Shown in pieces: positions 14,287 to 27,370 of a DNA stretch of 64,000 nucleotides. The stretch lies in contig NC_057921.1 of the NCBI RefSeq assembly GCF_018873765.1, forward strand, positions 65,585,557 to 65,649,556, given 5' to 3'. The DNA is from Telopea speciosissima (Eukaryota; Streptophyta; Magnoliopsida; Proteales; Proteaceae). Under the pieces are notes generated by a model. That model was not told where the DNA came from, made no database searches, and saw only the letters and a program-made list of their open reading frames with translations. Within the stretch, counting starts at the first letter, position 1; each line of letters opens with the position of its first letter. A program made the position numbers and the translations under genes.

Positions 14287-17200
14287 ATGGCTGCCAACGA
14301 CGTGCCGTGCTGCAAGCCCATGTTCTGGGTGTACCTCATCATCTGTGCAGGCCTCGTCACCTTCGCTGGTCTCATGTCCGGTCTCACTCTTGGACTCATG
14401 TCCATCAGCAAAGTCGACCTCGAGGTCCTCGTCAATGCTGGTCAGCCCCAAGACCGCAAGAATGCTGGTAAGCTTTTCATTCAATTTCATTGTTTAAGGT
14501 CACTCACTCCTTTCTTCCTCCTAATGCCTCTGTTTTTTTTGTTTATTTTGATTTCTTTCTTGGCAGTTAAGATTCTACCTGTTGTGAAGAACCAACACCT
14601 ACTCCTCTGCACACTCCTCATTTGCAATGCCTTGGCAATGGAGGTAAGCTGCTATTACATATTTTGTCCTTGCCTTGCAGTTTTATATTATAGGAGGTAG
14701 TAACACACACTAACACTTACATTTTTTGTATCTTCTAAGGCATTGCCAATTTTCCTCGATGCTATTCTTCCAGCTTGGGGTGCCATATTGATATCCGTCA
14801 CCCTTATACTTGCATTTGGAGAGGTAACATCTTGGGTGTTTGGTTTCTGAATCTAAAATCAATTTAATCACAATCTTACTGATGCCATTCAATCATTTTT
14901 CCTTCCCCCCCCCCCCCCCATATAATTGTAGATCATCCCTCAAGCTATTTGTTCACGATATGGATTGAGTGTTGGGGCAAAACTGGTTGGGTTTGTTCGA
15001 GTGCTTATGTTCGTTGTCTTCCCCATATCCTATCCCATCAGTAAGGTAACTTGCTTGTTTGTGTGCCAGGATAAGGAATCTTGTGTTTATCAGTAGAAAT
15101 TAATTGTAAGCAGCAAGCTATTGTTACTTAGCTATAATACCCAATGCATGGCAACTCCCAGATATGGCCTTATGATGTCTAATATAGATGGGTCTTCCCA
15201 AGGGGGAATTAGCTGGATATGGCTGTTCTTTCTGAGACTATAGAGTTAACCCACTGGTTGCGATAGCTGGGGGTTGTGCTCCATCATCCATTTTAGTCCA
15301 TGGGCTCGAAGGAATACTATGTGGTCTCAAGGAAGCACACAAGAGGAAGTTGAAAAGACTGGTTGCTGTTAACCACCTCTTCTACATGTTGCAATAGCCT
15401 TGAGAAGCACTTTTTGGCCTTGGGAAATTGAATGCATTGCTTCTTGGTTTGACTCCATAGGATTTTCTTATATGTATAGATAAACTAACAGAGCTGCAAA
15501 CATACTTTTGAAAAATTGGAGAAGTGATGTTGTACCATGACTCCATGGGAGCTTCCCTAGAGATCTTTCTAGGATCATGACAGAAGATGCTACAGGTGCA
15601 AATTTACCTGAATGTAGATTTTTGTTCCATACTGGTTATATTTATGTATTCAGCTTCCCCTCCAAAAGATGGGGGACAGAGGGAGGGAGAGACTATAATG
15701 GTTTTGGTAGGTTGTTGTTCATGACCTGTTTGAGATCTCCATTGTGGCAGTTATTGGATTGGATCCTAGGGAAGGGGCACTTTGTGCTTTTCAGACGGGC
15801 AGAGTTGAAATCATTGGTCAATTTGCATGCGCATGAGGTTTGCTCCTTAAACCCATACCTTACTATTTTGCCTCTAAACATCATTTACATGATTGTTGTT
15901 ATGATTGGCTGAGTTGCAAAGTTGAGATATCCATTTCTGACACAAATTATTGTGTTGATTGCATCTTGCATAAGTAAATGAAAGATGATTACATCTTACT
16001 GAAGATTTCACAATTTTAGTGATTGCATATTCATTGTTAGGCAGGGAAAGGTGGAGAGTTGACCCATGACGAAACTACGATTATTGCGGGAGCCTTAGAT
16101 CTGACACAGAAGACTGCTAAAGATGCAATGACGCCCGTATCGAAAACTTTTTCCCTTGATATAAATTCTAAACTTGACATGTATGTGAATTTCTCATTTC
16201 AGTACTTAGCATTATTTCTTTGTGCCTCACTTGAAGCAACAATCTGTTTTTTTTTCTTAGGGATACATTGGGTTTAATAATGACCAAAGGGCATAGTCGT
16301 GTACCTATCTACTCTGGAAGGTCAACAAATATCATAGGCCTTATTTTGGTAAGCTTTACAGATTCTTTATCTCATGCTATTGAATCTTCCAAAAAAAGTT
16401 CATGTCATCATATGACATCATAGTTGGAATTTACAAGAATTTTATCAAATTTAAGGCATGTTCATGGGTGTTTACTTGGTTCTGTTTATTTGTTCTGCAT
16501 TCTGATAGTCTGATTTTTCATGTTTCTCTAAGATTCAATTGCTCCTAATATTTGTGCATTCATTCCTTAATGGCACTTATCTGTTATCATTTACCACTTG
16601 GATTCATGGTCATGAATGCAATCTAGTTCATGCTATGAGGAACATATATTTATATCGTCTTGGATGTGAATGTAATAGATTCATCAAATGATTGCTGCTA
16701 TGGTATCCATCATGAATTCAAGTCTGTAAGTCATATGGTTGATGCACTACATTGAAACCATGAGGTTTTTCACTAGTATCCAATGTGTCCGCAAGGACCA
16801 AAAATAAGAAAAGGAAGTGGAAAGAGAAATAAAGAATAAAGACTTTACTCAAAGTCAACTATAGTTAGAGGTATTATGTACACTTCTGCAACTGCTCTAT
16901 TCTTCCACATAGTAAAACTTACTGCTCTACTAGTTTTCTGAAATTGGTCCGCGAATCTGATATATTGTAGTGATTCTGTCATTTGTCATGTTTTAAGTTG
17001 AGGATAAAACCACACCCACCTGCAAACACAAGAAGAGAAAGAGGGGCATAAATAAAAAGGGAAAAGGGCATGCAACCTTTTACCTTGTGAAAGGAAATTC
17101 CATCTGAGAAGAGCACCGGGAAAGCTCTGACAGGTCTATAACCAATGAAATTACAACTCTAGCATTAACCGCTTGTCTAGAGATACTCTGTTGCAGCACT

Positions 17201-19042
17201 TTATTTTGCTAGCATGTTAGAGATAGTTGTTTTCAATTCTGTAATAAATATATTTTTTTATTTTATTGTTTGAGTTATTTCAACTCTTAATATATTTTTG
17301 TGAGTAATCCTTGTTGGATTTCTTGGGTGCACAGGGTTTAACTTTTTGATAGAAATTTAAAAAATGTCTCATTAAAGGCTTATGACTATAGTAACTATTA
17401 TGTTGTAAGCTGTTAATATTCCTGACTGCTTATTCATTATGCTTTGTTTCTAAACATATGATACTACATACTTTCTCATTAAAATTGGGTTTAGTTGATA
17501 TCATAAATTTTATATGCCAGTCCTTATTTCCTCTAACATCTGAGTACAATGACTTCAAAGTTATGGCTTTCATCTTATTTTACATTCTCGTTCCATGTGA
17601 AAATATTTTACGTAACATAACCTTGTCAGTTCTTTTGGTTTTAGGTTAAAAATTTGATCACCTGCCGCCCTGAAGATGAAACCATCGTTAGAAATGTAAC
17701 TATAAGGAAAATCCCAAGGTATGGAATTTCTCTGTTAAAATTCTTATTGGTTAAACATTGTGGCTCTTATTAAACGGTTATGGCCTGTAGATTTTCTTTT
17801 TTTGCTTAATATCAACAACACCAACAACACAGCCTTATCCCAATATTTTTTTGCTTAATATATTCTTTTAATATGGGTATATATCCCTAATATAAAGCTA
17901 TTTAGATTACGAAATACATTTTTGCTTGTAAAGCTCTGTAATCAGGGTTATAAATGGAGGTGACATAACAACAAATCCTATCTTTAACTGAAACTAAAGT
18001 AAGGGAAGGAGGTTTTGAACTTCCAACAATCAACTACCCTAAGCTAAACAACTATTCTAAATAGTTAACCATTGATTTCTGTACAGCTGTAAATGTATAC
18101 AAATAGAACAATAATGATGGTTTGAGTCGTGAAAATTTAGTAAAACAACAAAATGATTAAATGCATTTTCACCTGGAGATCTCTTCATATCCATAAATTA
18201 TGGCACTCTACACTCCCCTGTGACTGTCATTGAGAATGCGTTGAGTGGCTAACTATGCAGCAGAAGTGATAATTTGCCATATCACAATTAAATAAATTAG
18301 CTTCCCAACCAATCAACCACTACCTTCTCTCACCTTTTTGATCATCAAACTTTACATTAGGATCCATCTGGGTATCGACAGGCTTAGTCCATAACATGCT
18401 AGTTTTTTCCAACAGATCAGTCGCATCAAAACACTCTTTAAACAAGCCACTTCAACTCTCAGGCTGCACCTTGAGTGGCCAAGGTCATTAATTTGAAAAT
18501 ACATGCTCAACTTTGCAAAGCAATAATCCCTCTGTGACTTGTAATTCAGATACAATCAATATCAGATGTAGTCGACAACAAAACCTTTGTCTCACTTGAA
18601 CTAGCCATCTCTTCTGTACATAAATTTAAATTGACCAAGTACATCAACCATGTGCCAACAGAAACTCACGGACAAAAGTGATTGAATTCAGTGTTTTCAC
18701 CTTAATTGATATGAGATCAGATCAACTACAGAAATTTCGATGTAAGGAACCCATATAATTACCCCATCTAATGATAGGATGTGAAACAAGTGATCAGATT
18801 ATACAGTACCCACCACAGTCCGCATACCATGATTCCCATGAGACCCCACTTCATTACACTATAGAATCCTGTATGTGTGATGATATCCACAAAAATAATC
18901 TCTGTTGTATGTGTAGTTGGAATAAGTAGAAACGTGATTCACAGAACTTCATGAGTGAAATACAGAGAACAACCATCCATATTGGTTCTTGCACAAGGCA
19001 GAAATGAATCAAAAAATGGAGAGAAATCATTTTATTGGGTCC

Positions 19043-19073
<31 letters not shown>

Positions 19074-21776
19074 GGAAGATAAAACACTTCACAGGGTCTG
19101 AAGTTATGAATTTGACCAATTAATGATTAAAATATACTAGTCATGCATGCAGATGCACAGAAGGTTGGATTGCAATCGATTCAAATCAGGATGGAAGCAG
19201 ATTTGATCCATAAATAAGTAGTGTGTGTTTTACAATCCATATCCACTTAGGTGGATTTTCAACAGGGTTTATATATGGGTTTTGGTAAGGTCATGAAATC
19301 ATGTCAACGCCACCCATGATTCTAATAGAACCATGTCTTTAGGCATCATGAATCCAATTCAATTGGGGGGGGGGGGGAGGGGAAGTAAAAACTCATTTTC
19401 CCAACAGTTGATTGGTTGATATGATGCTTTGGGTGTCAAGTTTTACATATATATATATATTCAGATAATCTTTCAAGGTTTTGTTGTCCCTACTACTATT
19501 TCTAAGTAGCATTCATACATTTCCGTTAAACACCCTATTTTTTCTTGTTTTAAGCTTAATCTTGCATTATTCCTCTTAGGAATGATCATCATATGTGTAT
19601 TCAAGTGCAACCTAATTTTCTACATCGTAATTAGCTTTAGTAGCATTATCTGCATTTTGATGAACTGTGATGATTATGATGATGGTGAAAACATTTTATT
19701 CATTTGGTTTTTTCATGTTTGATACCTTCATTGTGATTCTCTGTTTGTGGTTCTATGGCATAACCTTGCATTGTTCCGTAACAGGGTCCTTGAAAATATG
19801 CCACTTTATGAGATACTGAATGAATTCCAGAAGGGTCATAGCCATATGGCTGTTGTTGTAAAGGACCAGAATGAAGCTAAGTTAACTGTGGAAAATGCAA
19901 GAGGCAAGCCTGGGATGTTAGAGAAAAAGATGAAACCAAATAAAAATCAAATAGAAGTGGAGGAAAAAGGTAGAAATTTTGAATCCTTAATGTAGTAATA
20001 TTGTAGGCCATAATTGCTGTACACAGTGACACTGTCAATCAAGTCCGACTAAGCACTCTTTCTTGTAATGCTTGAATCTCTTTACAAGAGTTAGGTCATT
20101 AAAAAGATTCAAATTCAATTCTTCCCTTATGCAGGAAATGATTCCCATTCAAATCTAGACAAGCAGCTGAATCCTGCTGCACAGGCATCCCCTTTGGGTT
20201 CTGATGTCACCAACACTTGGAGCCCTACACTAATAAGTATCACGGGGCAAGAAGAAAAGTACAAACAATTGAGGAAAAGGGAGCATAGTGGTGAAAGTAT
20301 TCTCAATGTAGATTCAGATCTTCCTAGCTATGCATCGGAGGATGAAGTCATTGGTATCATAACAATGGAGGATGTTATTGAGGAATTACTACAGGTGATA
20401 AATGTTTTTAAGTGGTGGAAAATTTCTAGAGCTCTTGCAATGGCATTTGGTTCATCCATTGAGCAGTGGATTTATCTCATTTAATTGTGATTTGCATGAG
20501 ATCATGGCATAAGTAGCTGAAATAATGCATAATTTTGTTTTTCCTTTTCCATTCAGTATTACACTTACCAAAGTGAAAAGTTCAAGAACTCATAGTGAGT
20601 TTGATCTAATGATCTGATGCTGAATGCATTCAAAAGACAGAATGAATCTCTAGAATCTAACAGAATGAATCTCTAGAATCTACTGGCTTCTATTCTGTTA
20701 ATTCCAGTGCTATTCCGAAGGCTGTATTTGGAAAACATGTGAACCAAAATCATTTCATTTGTATTTTCTATAGCATTCGAGCGCTGAAAATCATGTAAGA
20801 TAGAGCCATTACCAGGATGCAAATTAGAACTGAAGTCATTTATGAAGTCCTAATAGGACCTCTTCCCCACCACCCCACCTCTATACACAGAGTTGAAGTA
20901 AAAGGATTGCTTTCCGTCTTGTTCCCAAACACAGCCTAAAGATTTGGTGTTGAGGAACCTGATCTTTTAGGTTCTTGATACATAATAATAACAAGGGCAA
21001 TTGTTCTCTGCCTGGGAACACAGGCTGCACCCAGACACATGGAGCGGTCATTTCGCCCACCCCCCATGTGTCTGGGTGCATCCTGTGCCCCTGGCACAGA
21101 GAACATTTGGCCTATGACAATTGAGTATTATATCATTCAGGAGAGTAAGAAGTCTAAATCTGCCTAATTGATAAAAAAATCTCATGTTACAGATAAATCT
21201 GAAATTTATAGTAAAATATGGCATGCACATGCAAAGGACTTGTTTTTCTCATTGATGAACTGATATTTTTGTTCTGTTTCTGAAGGAAGAAATACTTGAT
21301 GAAACTGATGGGTTTGTTGAGGTACACGACAAGTAAGCAATTGGAACATTGATGCGGTTAAAACTGCATCATATAGCTATTACTGATTTCATACCCTTCT
21401 TTGTTTCAGGATAAGAATAAATATGCTACCCCCAAGAAGATCATCACCAAGGTCTCCCGGAACAGCATCTGTTTCTCATCATCCATGGAGAACTCCAGTG
21501 GCTTCTCCACTTTCTCCGTATCATCATACTTCTATACTGCGTTCACCTGTTTCCCGATATTTTCAGGCACCTGGACCATTGCCAACTCTATCTAGCTCTC
21601 CTGGAAAATGTTCACCGAATTCTCCAGCAAAACTTACAAGCCTCGGACAAAAGTCACCAGCCTCACATCAAGTGAGTTTACAAATATAAACTTCTTATTT
21701 TCCTATTTATTGAAAACCGAATTTGTTATGATCCATGCAATTTGTAAGTGCTATTTCCTCCCCCCCCCCAAAAAAA

Positions 21777-21820
<44 letters not shown>

Positions 21821-23829
21821 CTCCATTTTGTTTTCTATTGCACAATATGAATTGTTGCAACTCCAATCTTGAAACTTACTGGCAATTAATTTTCAATAAA
21901 ACATGTCTTTTGGAAAGTATTCCTTCAAGAAATTATTGATTTATATGAAATTTTCATAAAACGAAAGAAAATTAATGTTTCTGGGGCTTGAGCTTTTGGC
22001 TTATTTGGTTGATATGCTACACTGGTTGCATATTCAAGTTAAACCTACCCTTACTGGGGTCCAATCACTACAGCAAATATGCATTCTTGAATTGAACAAA
22101 CATGTAGAAAAGAAAAGTATATTCCTACCATTGTACCAGAAAAAAGGAAAACAAAAAATAAAGAAGAAAAGAGACATTATAGCCAATGGTTAACCTTTTT
22201 TCTTTTGAACAATCCTGCTACTGGTTTACGTGATTTTATTTAATTTTCTCACAAGAAAATTAAATTTTTGGTATTACCATTAGAAATAATGTGATGTTCA
22301 CATAAAAATGGACGAATTCTAACAAACTTAAATGCCTTTGCTGCAATCAAAGGAAGTATCTTACTCTCGTCTTAAATTGTTTGGAGATTGAAATTCAGTG
22401 AGAAAGTATCTTAGAAACTGTAAGATTAAGCATGGGTTGATCTCTTAAGGGAAAAATGGGTATCAAGAACATTTGGCCTTGAAGTTTCTCTGGGAGGAAC
22501 AGGGTGTGATGAGAGCAAAAGTTCCAGTTAAGTATGATAAGAGTTGATGAGTCGTAAGTGATTCAAACTGGAATATAAAGTTGGGTTCCTCATTTTCTGC
22601 CCCTTTATATTTAAGGACTTTATTTAGAGGGCGGGTCTTGGTGCAACGGTAAGGTTGCTCCATTATGACCAAGTGGTTATAGGTTTGAGTCTGGAAACAG
22701 CCTCTCTCCGAAAGCAGGGGTAAGGCTGCGCACATTATACCCTCCCCAGACCCCGCAGTGGCAGGAGCCTCGTGCGCTGGGTACGGGGTACACCCCTTTT
22801 TAATATTTTATCTTGATTTTCCAAGCCATACAACATCTTAGAAATCATGGCCTTACAACATTTATATGTCAACCTCATACAATGTGTTCCCTAAGAACTC
22901 ACCCCCAAACCAGCTTTCCTATCATACCTCCAATCACCCTCCCCCACCTTGCCAGAATATAAATAAATATATAAATATGAAATAAAGAAAGAGTAAATAT
23001 GCTACATTCTGACATGATTTTTTCTGATATCTTCAACTAGGACTGGATGGGCCAACTTGGAAATGTGGTTACTTTGATAAACTGTAACCTTGGATGATTC
23101 TCCAGCCAAAGAGGCCAACCAGGCATGGTTTTAGGAATCAGGATCGGATTGGCTGACACTGATCCCGATACCTGGCCGATCCCGTATCGGTGGAATGGTA
23201 CAGACTAGGGGTACAACAGTCGAAAAATGCGATTTCTATGAAAAACCGGGGGCAAAGCCATCTGATGTGGGCCGATCCATGCCAATCTGTATTGGTTTCT
23301 GGGATGGCTGATACTCGATCTGATACTGTGCGCTAAATCCATGCAACCAGGACCACTAATCTATACCTTAAATTAAAATTTTTTGGTTTATCTCCCATAC
23401 TCGGCCCCACCTTTGAACCATGATGCTGGTTGATGCCAACCCAACTACCTTGCTCTGATCCAGCCAACTATTATGGTCAAAACTAAAATTTTGAATTGAA
23501 CAATGAATGCTGAATTTCTTTTGGAACCTTGTTTCAAAAGAAATTCATTTTTATTTGTTAAGATAATATATATTATTTATTGGTAATTACGACGTGTTAA
23601 TGAATGATGAATTTGTTTTGGAACATTGTTTCAAATCTTGATATAGCATTCAGAAAGCATTCTTGAATTTCAAATGAAATTATGTGAACTTGAACTTTTG
23701 GAATCTTTTAATCCACACATTATTGTTCATATTAATTATTAAGTCCCATGAATCTTTTCTACTCTGCTTGTTTCTTAGCAGGTCTCAAGAAAACCATATG
23801 AGAAGTTACGAAAGTTTGATAATGTATAG
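14287..23829 (+). CDS. DUF21 and CBS domain-containing membrane protein (CNNM / magnesium-release type)
   Basis: Thirteen exons join in frame: 14287-14467, 14567-14643, 14740-14823, 14932-15045, 15751-15837, 16041-16180, 16261-16348, 17645-17718, 19785-19969, 20135-20394, 21286-21332, 21410-21671 and 23782-23829, giving 548 residues. Residues 13 to about 150 form the DUF21 (CNNM transmembrane) domain, with hydrophobic stretches [36 protein letters not shown] and [18 protein letters not shown]. The paired CBS domain follows, with [36 protein letters not shown] and [19 protein letters not shown]; its second half is split by a charged insert, as in plant relatives. The C-terminus is Ser/Pro-rich and ends [14 protein letters not shown] proteins bind Mg-ATP through CBS and take part in Mg2+ efflux; plant members are the MGR proteins. 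Transport activity and membrane location here are inferred from the family. Confidence 0.93.
17719..19784 (+). other. Intron 8 of the DUF21/CBS gene
   Basis: GTATGG to AACAG. It carries an (AG)n microsatellite at 19044-19072 and a G run near 19366-19378. No further element was recognised. Confidence 0.75.
19044..19072. repeat. (AG)n microsatellite
   Basis: About 14 AG units inside intron 8 of the DUF21/CBS gene. Confidence 0.9.
20638..20683. repeat. 23-bp tandem duplication
   Basis: CAGAATGAATCTCTAGAATC plus TAA/TAC is present twice back to back in intron 10 of the DUF21/CBS gene. Confidence 0.85.
21005..21110. mobile_element. Foldback MITE-like element in intron 10
   Basis: The left arm TTCTCTGCCTGGGAACACAG, GCTGCACCCAGACACATGG is the inverse of CCATGTGTCTGGGTGCATCC, TGTGCCCCTGGCACAGAGAA. 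The centre contains GGTCATTTCGCCCACC, shared with hairpins near 33330 and 36730. No clear target duplication. Confidence 0.6.
21779..21818. repeat. (AT)n microsatellite
   Basis: About 19 AT units following an A-rich tract. Confidence 0.9.
22628..22803 (+). mobile_element. Au-type SINE
   Basis: tRNA-derived head with an A-box-like GTCTTGGTGCAACGGTAAGG and a B-box-like GGTTTGAGTCTGG. The family body follows: GAAACAGCCTCTCTCCGAAA, GGGGTAAGGCTGCGCACATT, CCTCCCCAGACCCCGCAGTG, ending CACCCCTTTTTA. This order is diagnostic of the Au SINE of angiosperms. It lies inside intron 12 of the DUF21/CBS gene. Confidence 0.85.
23125..23345. repeat. 'ATCGG' dispersed repeat copy
   Basis: Opens ATGGTTTTAGGAATCAGGAT CGGATTGGCTGA and closes CTGATACTGTGCGCTAAATCC. 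This is one of the least eroded copies and could serve as a reference. Confidence 0.6.
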
Positions 23830-25290
23830 GGGGCTCCAATTCTTTGACAGGATAGTGCAATGCATATATTTTCTAATAACTTTCTTGGACATGAATGCTG
23901 AGTTTTTATCAGTATCAGGCGAGTTTGCACCTAAATTAGCCAAATCATTTGGATTAGTGTTTGTAAACTACCATGGTCCGCTGTTATTTATTGTATTGTT
24001 TCATGTTACACAAGTGCAGCTCCCAAACACTATTAAAATGTAAATCCAAAAGATCATCAGAAAAGAAAGTTGTTCGAGCCCTTCTTTTCCTTTTATCTGT
24101 TTGCCCATCGTGTCTTTGCAATTACCTAGTTATCTTTGAGAGATTTGGTAACCTTGTGGGGAAAATTGGTCCTTCCCACCCCATACTGTTCTCCTAGCCA
24201 CCACATAGATTGGTTAGAAATTTCAAGTGGCCCCCCATAACATGAATGGTGGCCACCTGAAGCTCATAGATATCATTCAAATCCAATATTTACATGCAAG
24301 CATTTGTAAGAAGGTTTTTTTTGGTTTATATCTATTTTAAATAGATCGAATCCCAAATTTCCACACTTGATTGGTTCGTTAAATTATTGGATTATTATTC
24401 AATCAGGTGAGCATTTGACAATTGCATATGTGCTCCAGGTATACAGTATCATAGAGGTTGTCTGCAAAGGAACCAAAATTCTTTTTGGGTGCTCAGCCGA
24501 CACATGGGATGTGCACCATCAGCAGTCATGGTGATATCTAGAGGTGCCGAGGTGGCAATAGGTCAGGTTGCTTGCTAATGGAGAAACCCTTCAACCTGAA
24601 CACCACCCAATTGAAAGCAGGGGTGAGAAATGAGAACAGCCAACCAAAATCCTACCCAGTTTGGTTTGTTCTTCAATTTTTCCCTTGTTTGTTAATCTCT
24701 TCAAGAAAGAAGGAAACTCAATATAACTTGACCTATCTCATGAGGTAAAGCTATGTTCAGGCATTCACCCACTAGTCCAAAATTTTGAAACTTTTGGTTT
24801 ATGAGCACAACCAGCTAACTACTTTTGACTGATTTTGAAAAAACCATTGGCAATGATCCACAGACAAAGTTAATATTTAACTGTTAAAAGAAAACAAAAT
24901 AAGAAGCACATTGATCAACGCCAATTGTTCAAACAAGGGGTGATGGATCAAATTACAGATCAGAAGCTTCACAATGGCATTCCATTTTTATCATAAACAG
25001 GACTTGTTTCCTTTCTTTAATCAACATATTTGATGCTCTCCAGCTATATGAGTCTGGTTTTCTTGCACGGTTGCAAGAGCAGTAGTTTTTCTGTCACCAT
25101 TTGTGGAAATATTGTTGAAGTTTGAATGGTCAACAGTGGTAGAATGTCAATGTTTGACTTTCATCCTGGAAAAAGTTTGAAAAGCTATCGAACCCAAGAA
25201 ATGGGAGACAACTATACAATCGGGTCCAATCGGACACCTCAAAAAATTTCTTGCTGACCATCCAAAAAGGTCATACTGTGAGACAATAGA

Positions 25291-25940
25291 GCAGCCAGCA
25301 GCCCTATATGGTCCACCCCTCCTTCATTTTAGAGTTAAGACTCTTACAGGGAAAATGATGTAAACTAGTCTCCTTTCCCCGATACTCTCCGATATTGTCT
25401 CTCCTCCTTAATTATTTGGGTCTTTCTTGTATTCGAAGTATGAGGCATTTTTTCCTGTGAGTCCATTGGCTTGACATGAAAGAGTCAATTCATGCGGATG
25501 GCGGGTAGATCCCTCCTCCTTATTTTAGACCCTTGCTTATGCAACAACCTAAACAAATGAAAGGGCTCTAATGATCCCTCCTCCACCCTATTATCATGAT
25601 CAGAGAGAGCAGCCAGCGGCCCCCTTTGGTCGACCCCCTCTTCATTTAAGAGTTGAAACTGCCTTATCAACTACTTCAAATATTTTAAGGGAAAATGATG
25701 TAAACACTGCTGGTAGTACACGTTCTTTGATATTCTTTCTTCTTTTTGATCATGTGGGTCCTTTTGTATACGAATCGTGAGATACTTCTTTTGTACATCC
25801 ACTAACTTCTTGTGGGAAATGTCAATACATGCGGATGGTGGGGGTAGATCCTCTCCCACTTATTTCAAACCCTTGCTTACGCAACAAGCTAAAGAGGTGA
25901 AAGAGCTCTAATGATCCTAGTTCACGTACCCTATTCTCCC
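25291..25940. repeat. Diverged ~320-bp tandem duplication
   Basis: The two units start GCAGCCAGCAGCCCTATATG (25291) and GCAGCCAGCGGCCCCCTTTG (25609). They share GGGAAAATGATGTAAAC, CATGCGGATGG, GTAGATCC, CCCTTGCTTA(T/C)GCAACAA and GCTCTAATGATCC in the same order. Divergence is moderate, so the duplication is not recent. Confidence 0.75.
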
Positions 25941-26489
25941 CCCCCCCCCTTTCCAATCAGACACAACCAAGAATGCATGAGAGACAAATGTACTGTTTGA
26001 TAGAGCATGTAGCTCTTTTATTATTGTATGATCGATTAAGATAAGACATACTTAGTAGTCCTAATGAGAAACATGATGTAAAATTGTGAATTGACTGATG
26101 ACTTAATATGTTCTTTGTTTTGACTTTCTTTTTAGAGAAAAAATTGCCACGACATTAGTGTGCAGAATTTTATGCATGCTCTTTCACATCCCCGTGGATC
26201 CTATTCTCTCACATCATGTGAGAGTGAATACAAACAACTATCCAATTAGAATGCGGTATGGGAATGAACTTGTAGCGCAATGGGGGGCTGCTAGCTATTG
26301 TCTGATCCTAAGACATTGGACGTCTGGTGTTTGACTCTCCGACCTTCCCACCTTATCTCCACCTGCCTATGGGCTCTCGGCGGTTCTGGGTTCAGTTTTA
26401 TTTGGACCAATTTAGGACCTTTAAACCCACCCAAATAAATACTTGGGTGTATTTCGTGGCTTAGAATCGTCTTCTCACGTGTATCACCA

Positions 26490-26493
<4 letters not shown>

Positions 26494-26535
<42 letters not shown>
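26494..26535. repeat. (CT)n microsatellite
   Basis: About 20 CT units. A shorter CT tract follows near 26620. Confidence 0.9.
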
Positions 26536-26539
<4 letters not shown>

Positions 26540-26718
26540 CTCTGCAACACTTCTTCTAATGTGAAGTCCACCCTCGTGCCCCTTTAATCTCTCTCTCATT
26601 TCGTCAGTCCATGCGTCGTCTTCTCTCTCTCTCTCATTTCGTCATTCCATGCTGTGCATTTGATTGAACGAACGTATCTTGGTTTCCTTGTAGTGTGGAA
26701 AAGTCCGGAAGTGTAGAG

Positions 26719-26741
26719 ACACACACACACACACACACACA
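26719..26741. repeat. (AC)n microsatellite
   Basis: About 11 AC units. Confidence 0.9.
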
Positions 26742-27255
26742 AGCATCTATATGGTGTCCCTTGGTAATAACAAAGAGGCAATTTTTGTTTTACCCCAAAA
26801 AAAACAAAACAAAACAAAAAGAGTAAATTTATGAAATAACCCACTAACCCAAGTATCCATGGTTTCAAGGATTGAGGTTGGAAAAATACACTCCAAATTA
26901 GGTTCATCAGGCCCATGAAATGTTGAGGTAGTTTATTGTGGCAGAGTGTGGAAGTAAAAAGTGAATTAGATTAAGGCAATGTAAATGTAGCCGAGTCAAC
27001 TCTTCCTTGTAGACATCTATCACAAGAAAAGTTCTCTAACTATTAAGTGGAGAGAGACTTTAAAGTATCAAAAATAATAATTAGAAGCGGTAGCAAAAAA
27101 CCGCTGCTAAAGGGTGAGTTTTAGAGGGATCGTTCTCTTCTCAGGTTCCATGCCCGGTCAGGTGCACAGGTTCCTTTCATAGGAGAGGTGGAAAAATTTG
27201 TTTTAGAGGGGTTTTTAAAAATGTAATTAAATGTATAGATTTTTAGAATATATTG

Positions 27256-27370
27256 GGATCTTTATCTCCTTCAATTCCCCAGTGCCCCTAAAAAGGGGGT
27301 TGGGGGCACAATGACCATCCTACCCTTGTCCGAACATTCTACCTGGGTGGAACCCCCCCTTCTCCTTAAT
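27256..27370. mobile_element. Truncated copy of the GGATCTTT foldback MITE
   Basis: Left end GGATCTTTATCTCCTTCAAT TCCCCAG, then CAATGACCATCCTACCCTTG and TCCGAACATTCTACCTGGGTGG. The internal order matches the full copy at 55139-55315, but the inverted right end is missing. Confidence 0.55.

Larger units (their letters stand above)
21672..23781 (+). other. Intron 12 of the DUF21/CBS gene
   Basis: GTGAGT to TTAGCAG. It contains an (AT)n tract, an Au-SINE, an 'ATCGG' repeat at about 23125-23345, and a diverged direct duplication around 23503-23540 and 23601-23636 (ATGAATTTGTTTTGGAACAT type). Confidence 0.75.

Noticed and set aside
13969-14490. 173-codon minus-strand frame over exon 1 of the DUF21/CBS gene
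   Set aside because: Shadow of a real plus-strand exon with a convincing membrane domain; the antisense translation has no motif.
22628-22700. tRNA-like sequence with A and B boxes
   Set aside because: It cannot fold as a tRNA and continues into the Au-SINE body, so it is a SINE head, not a tRNA gene.
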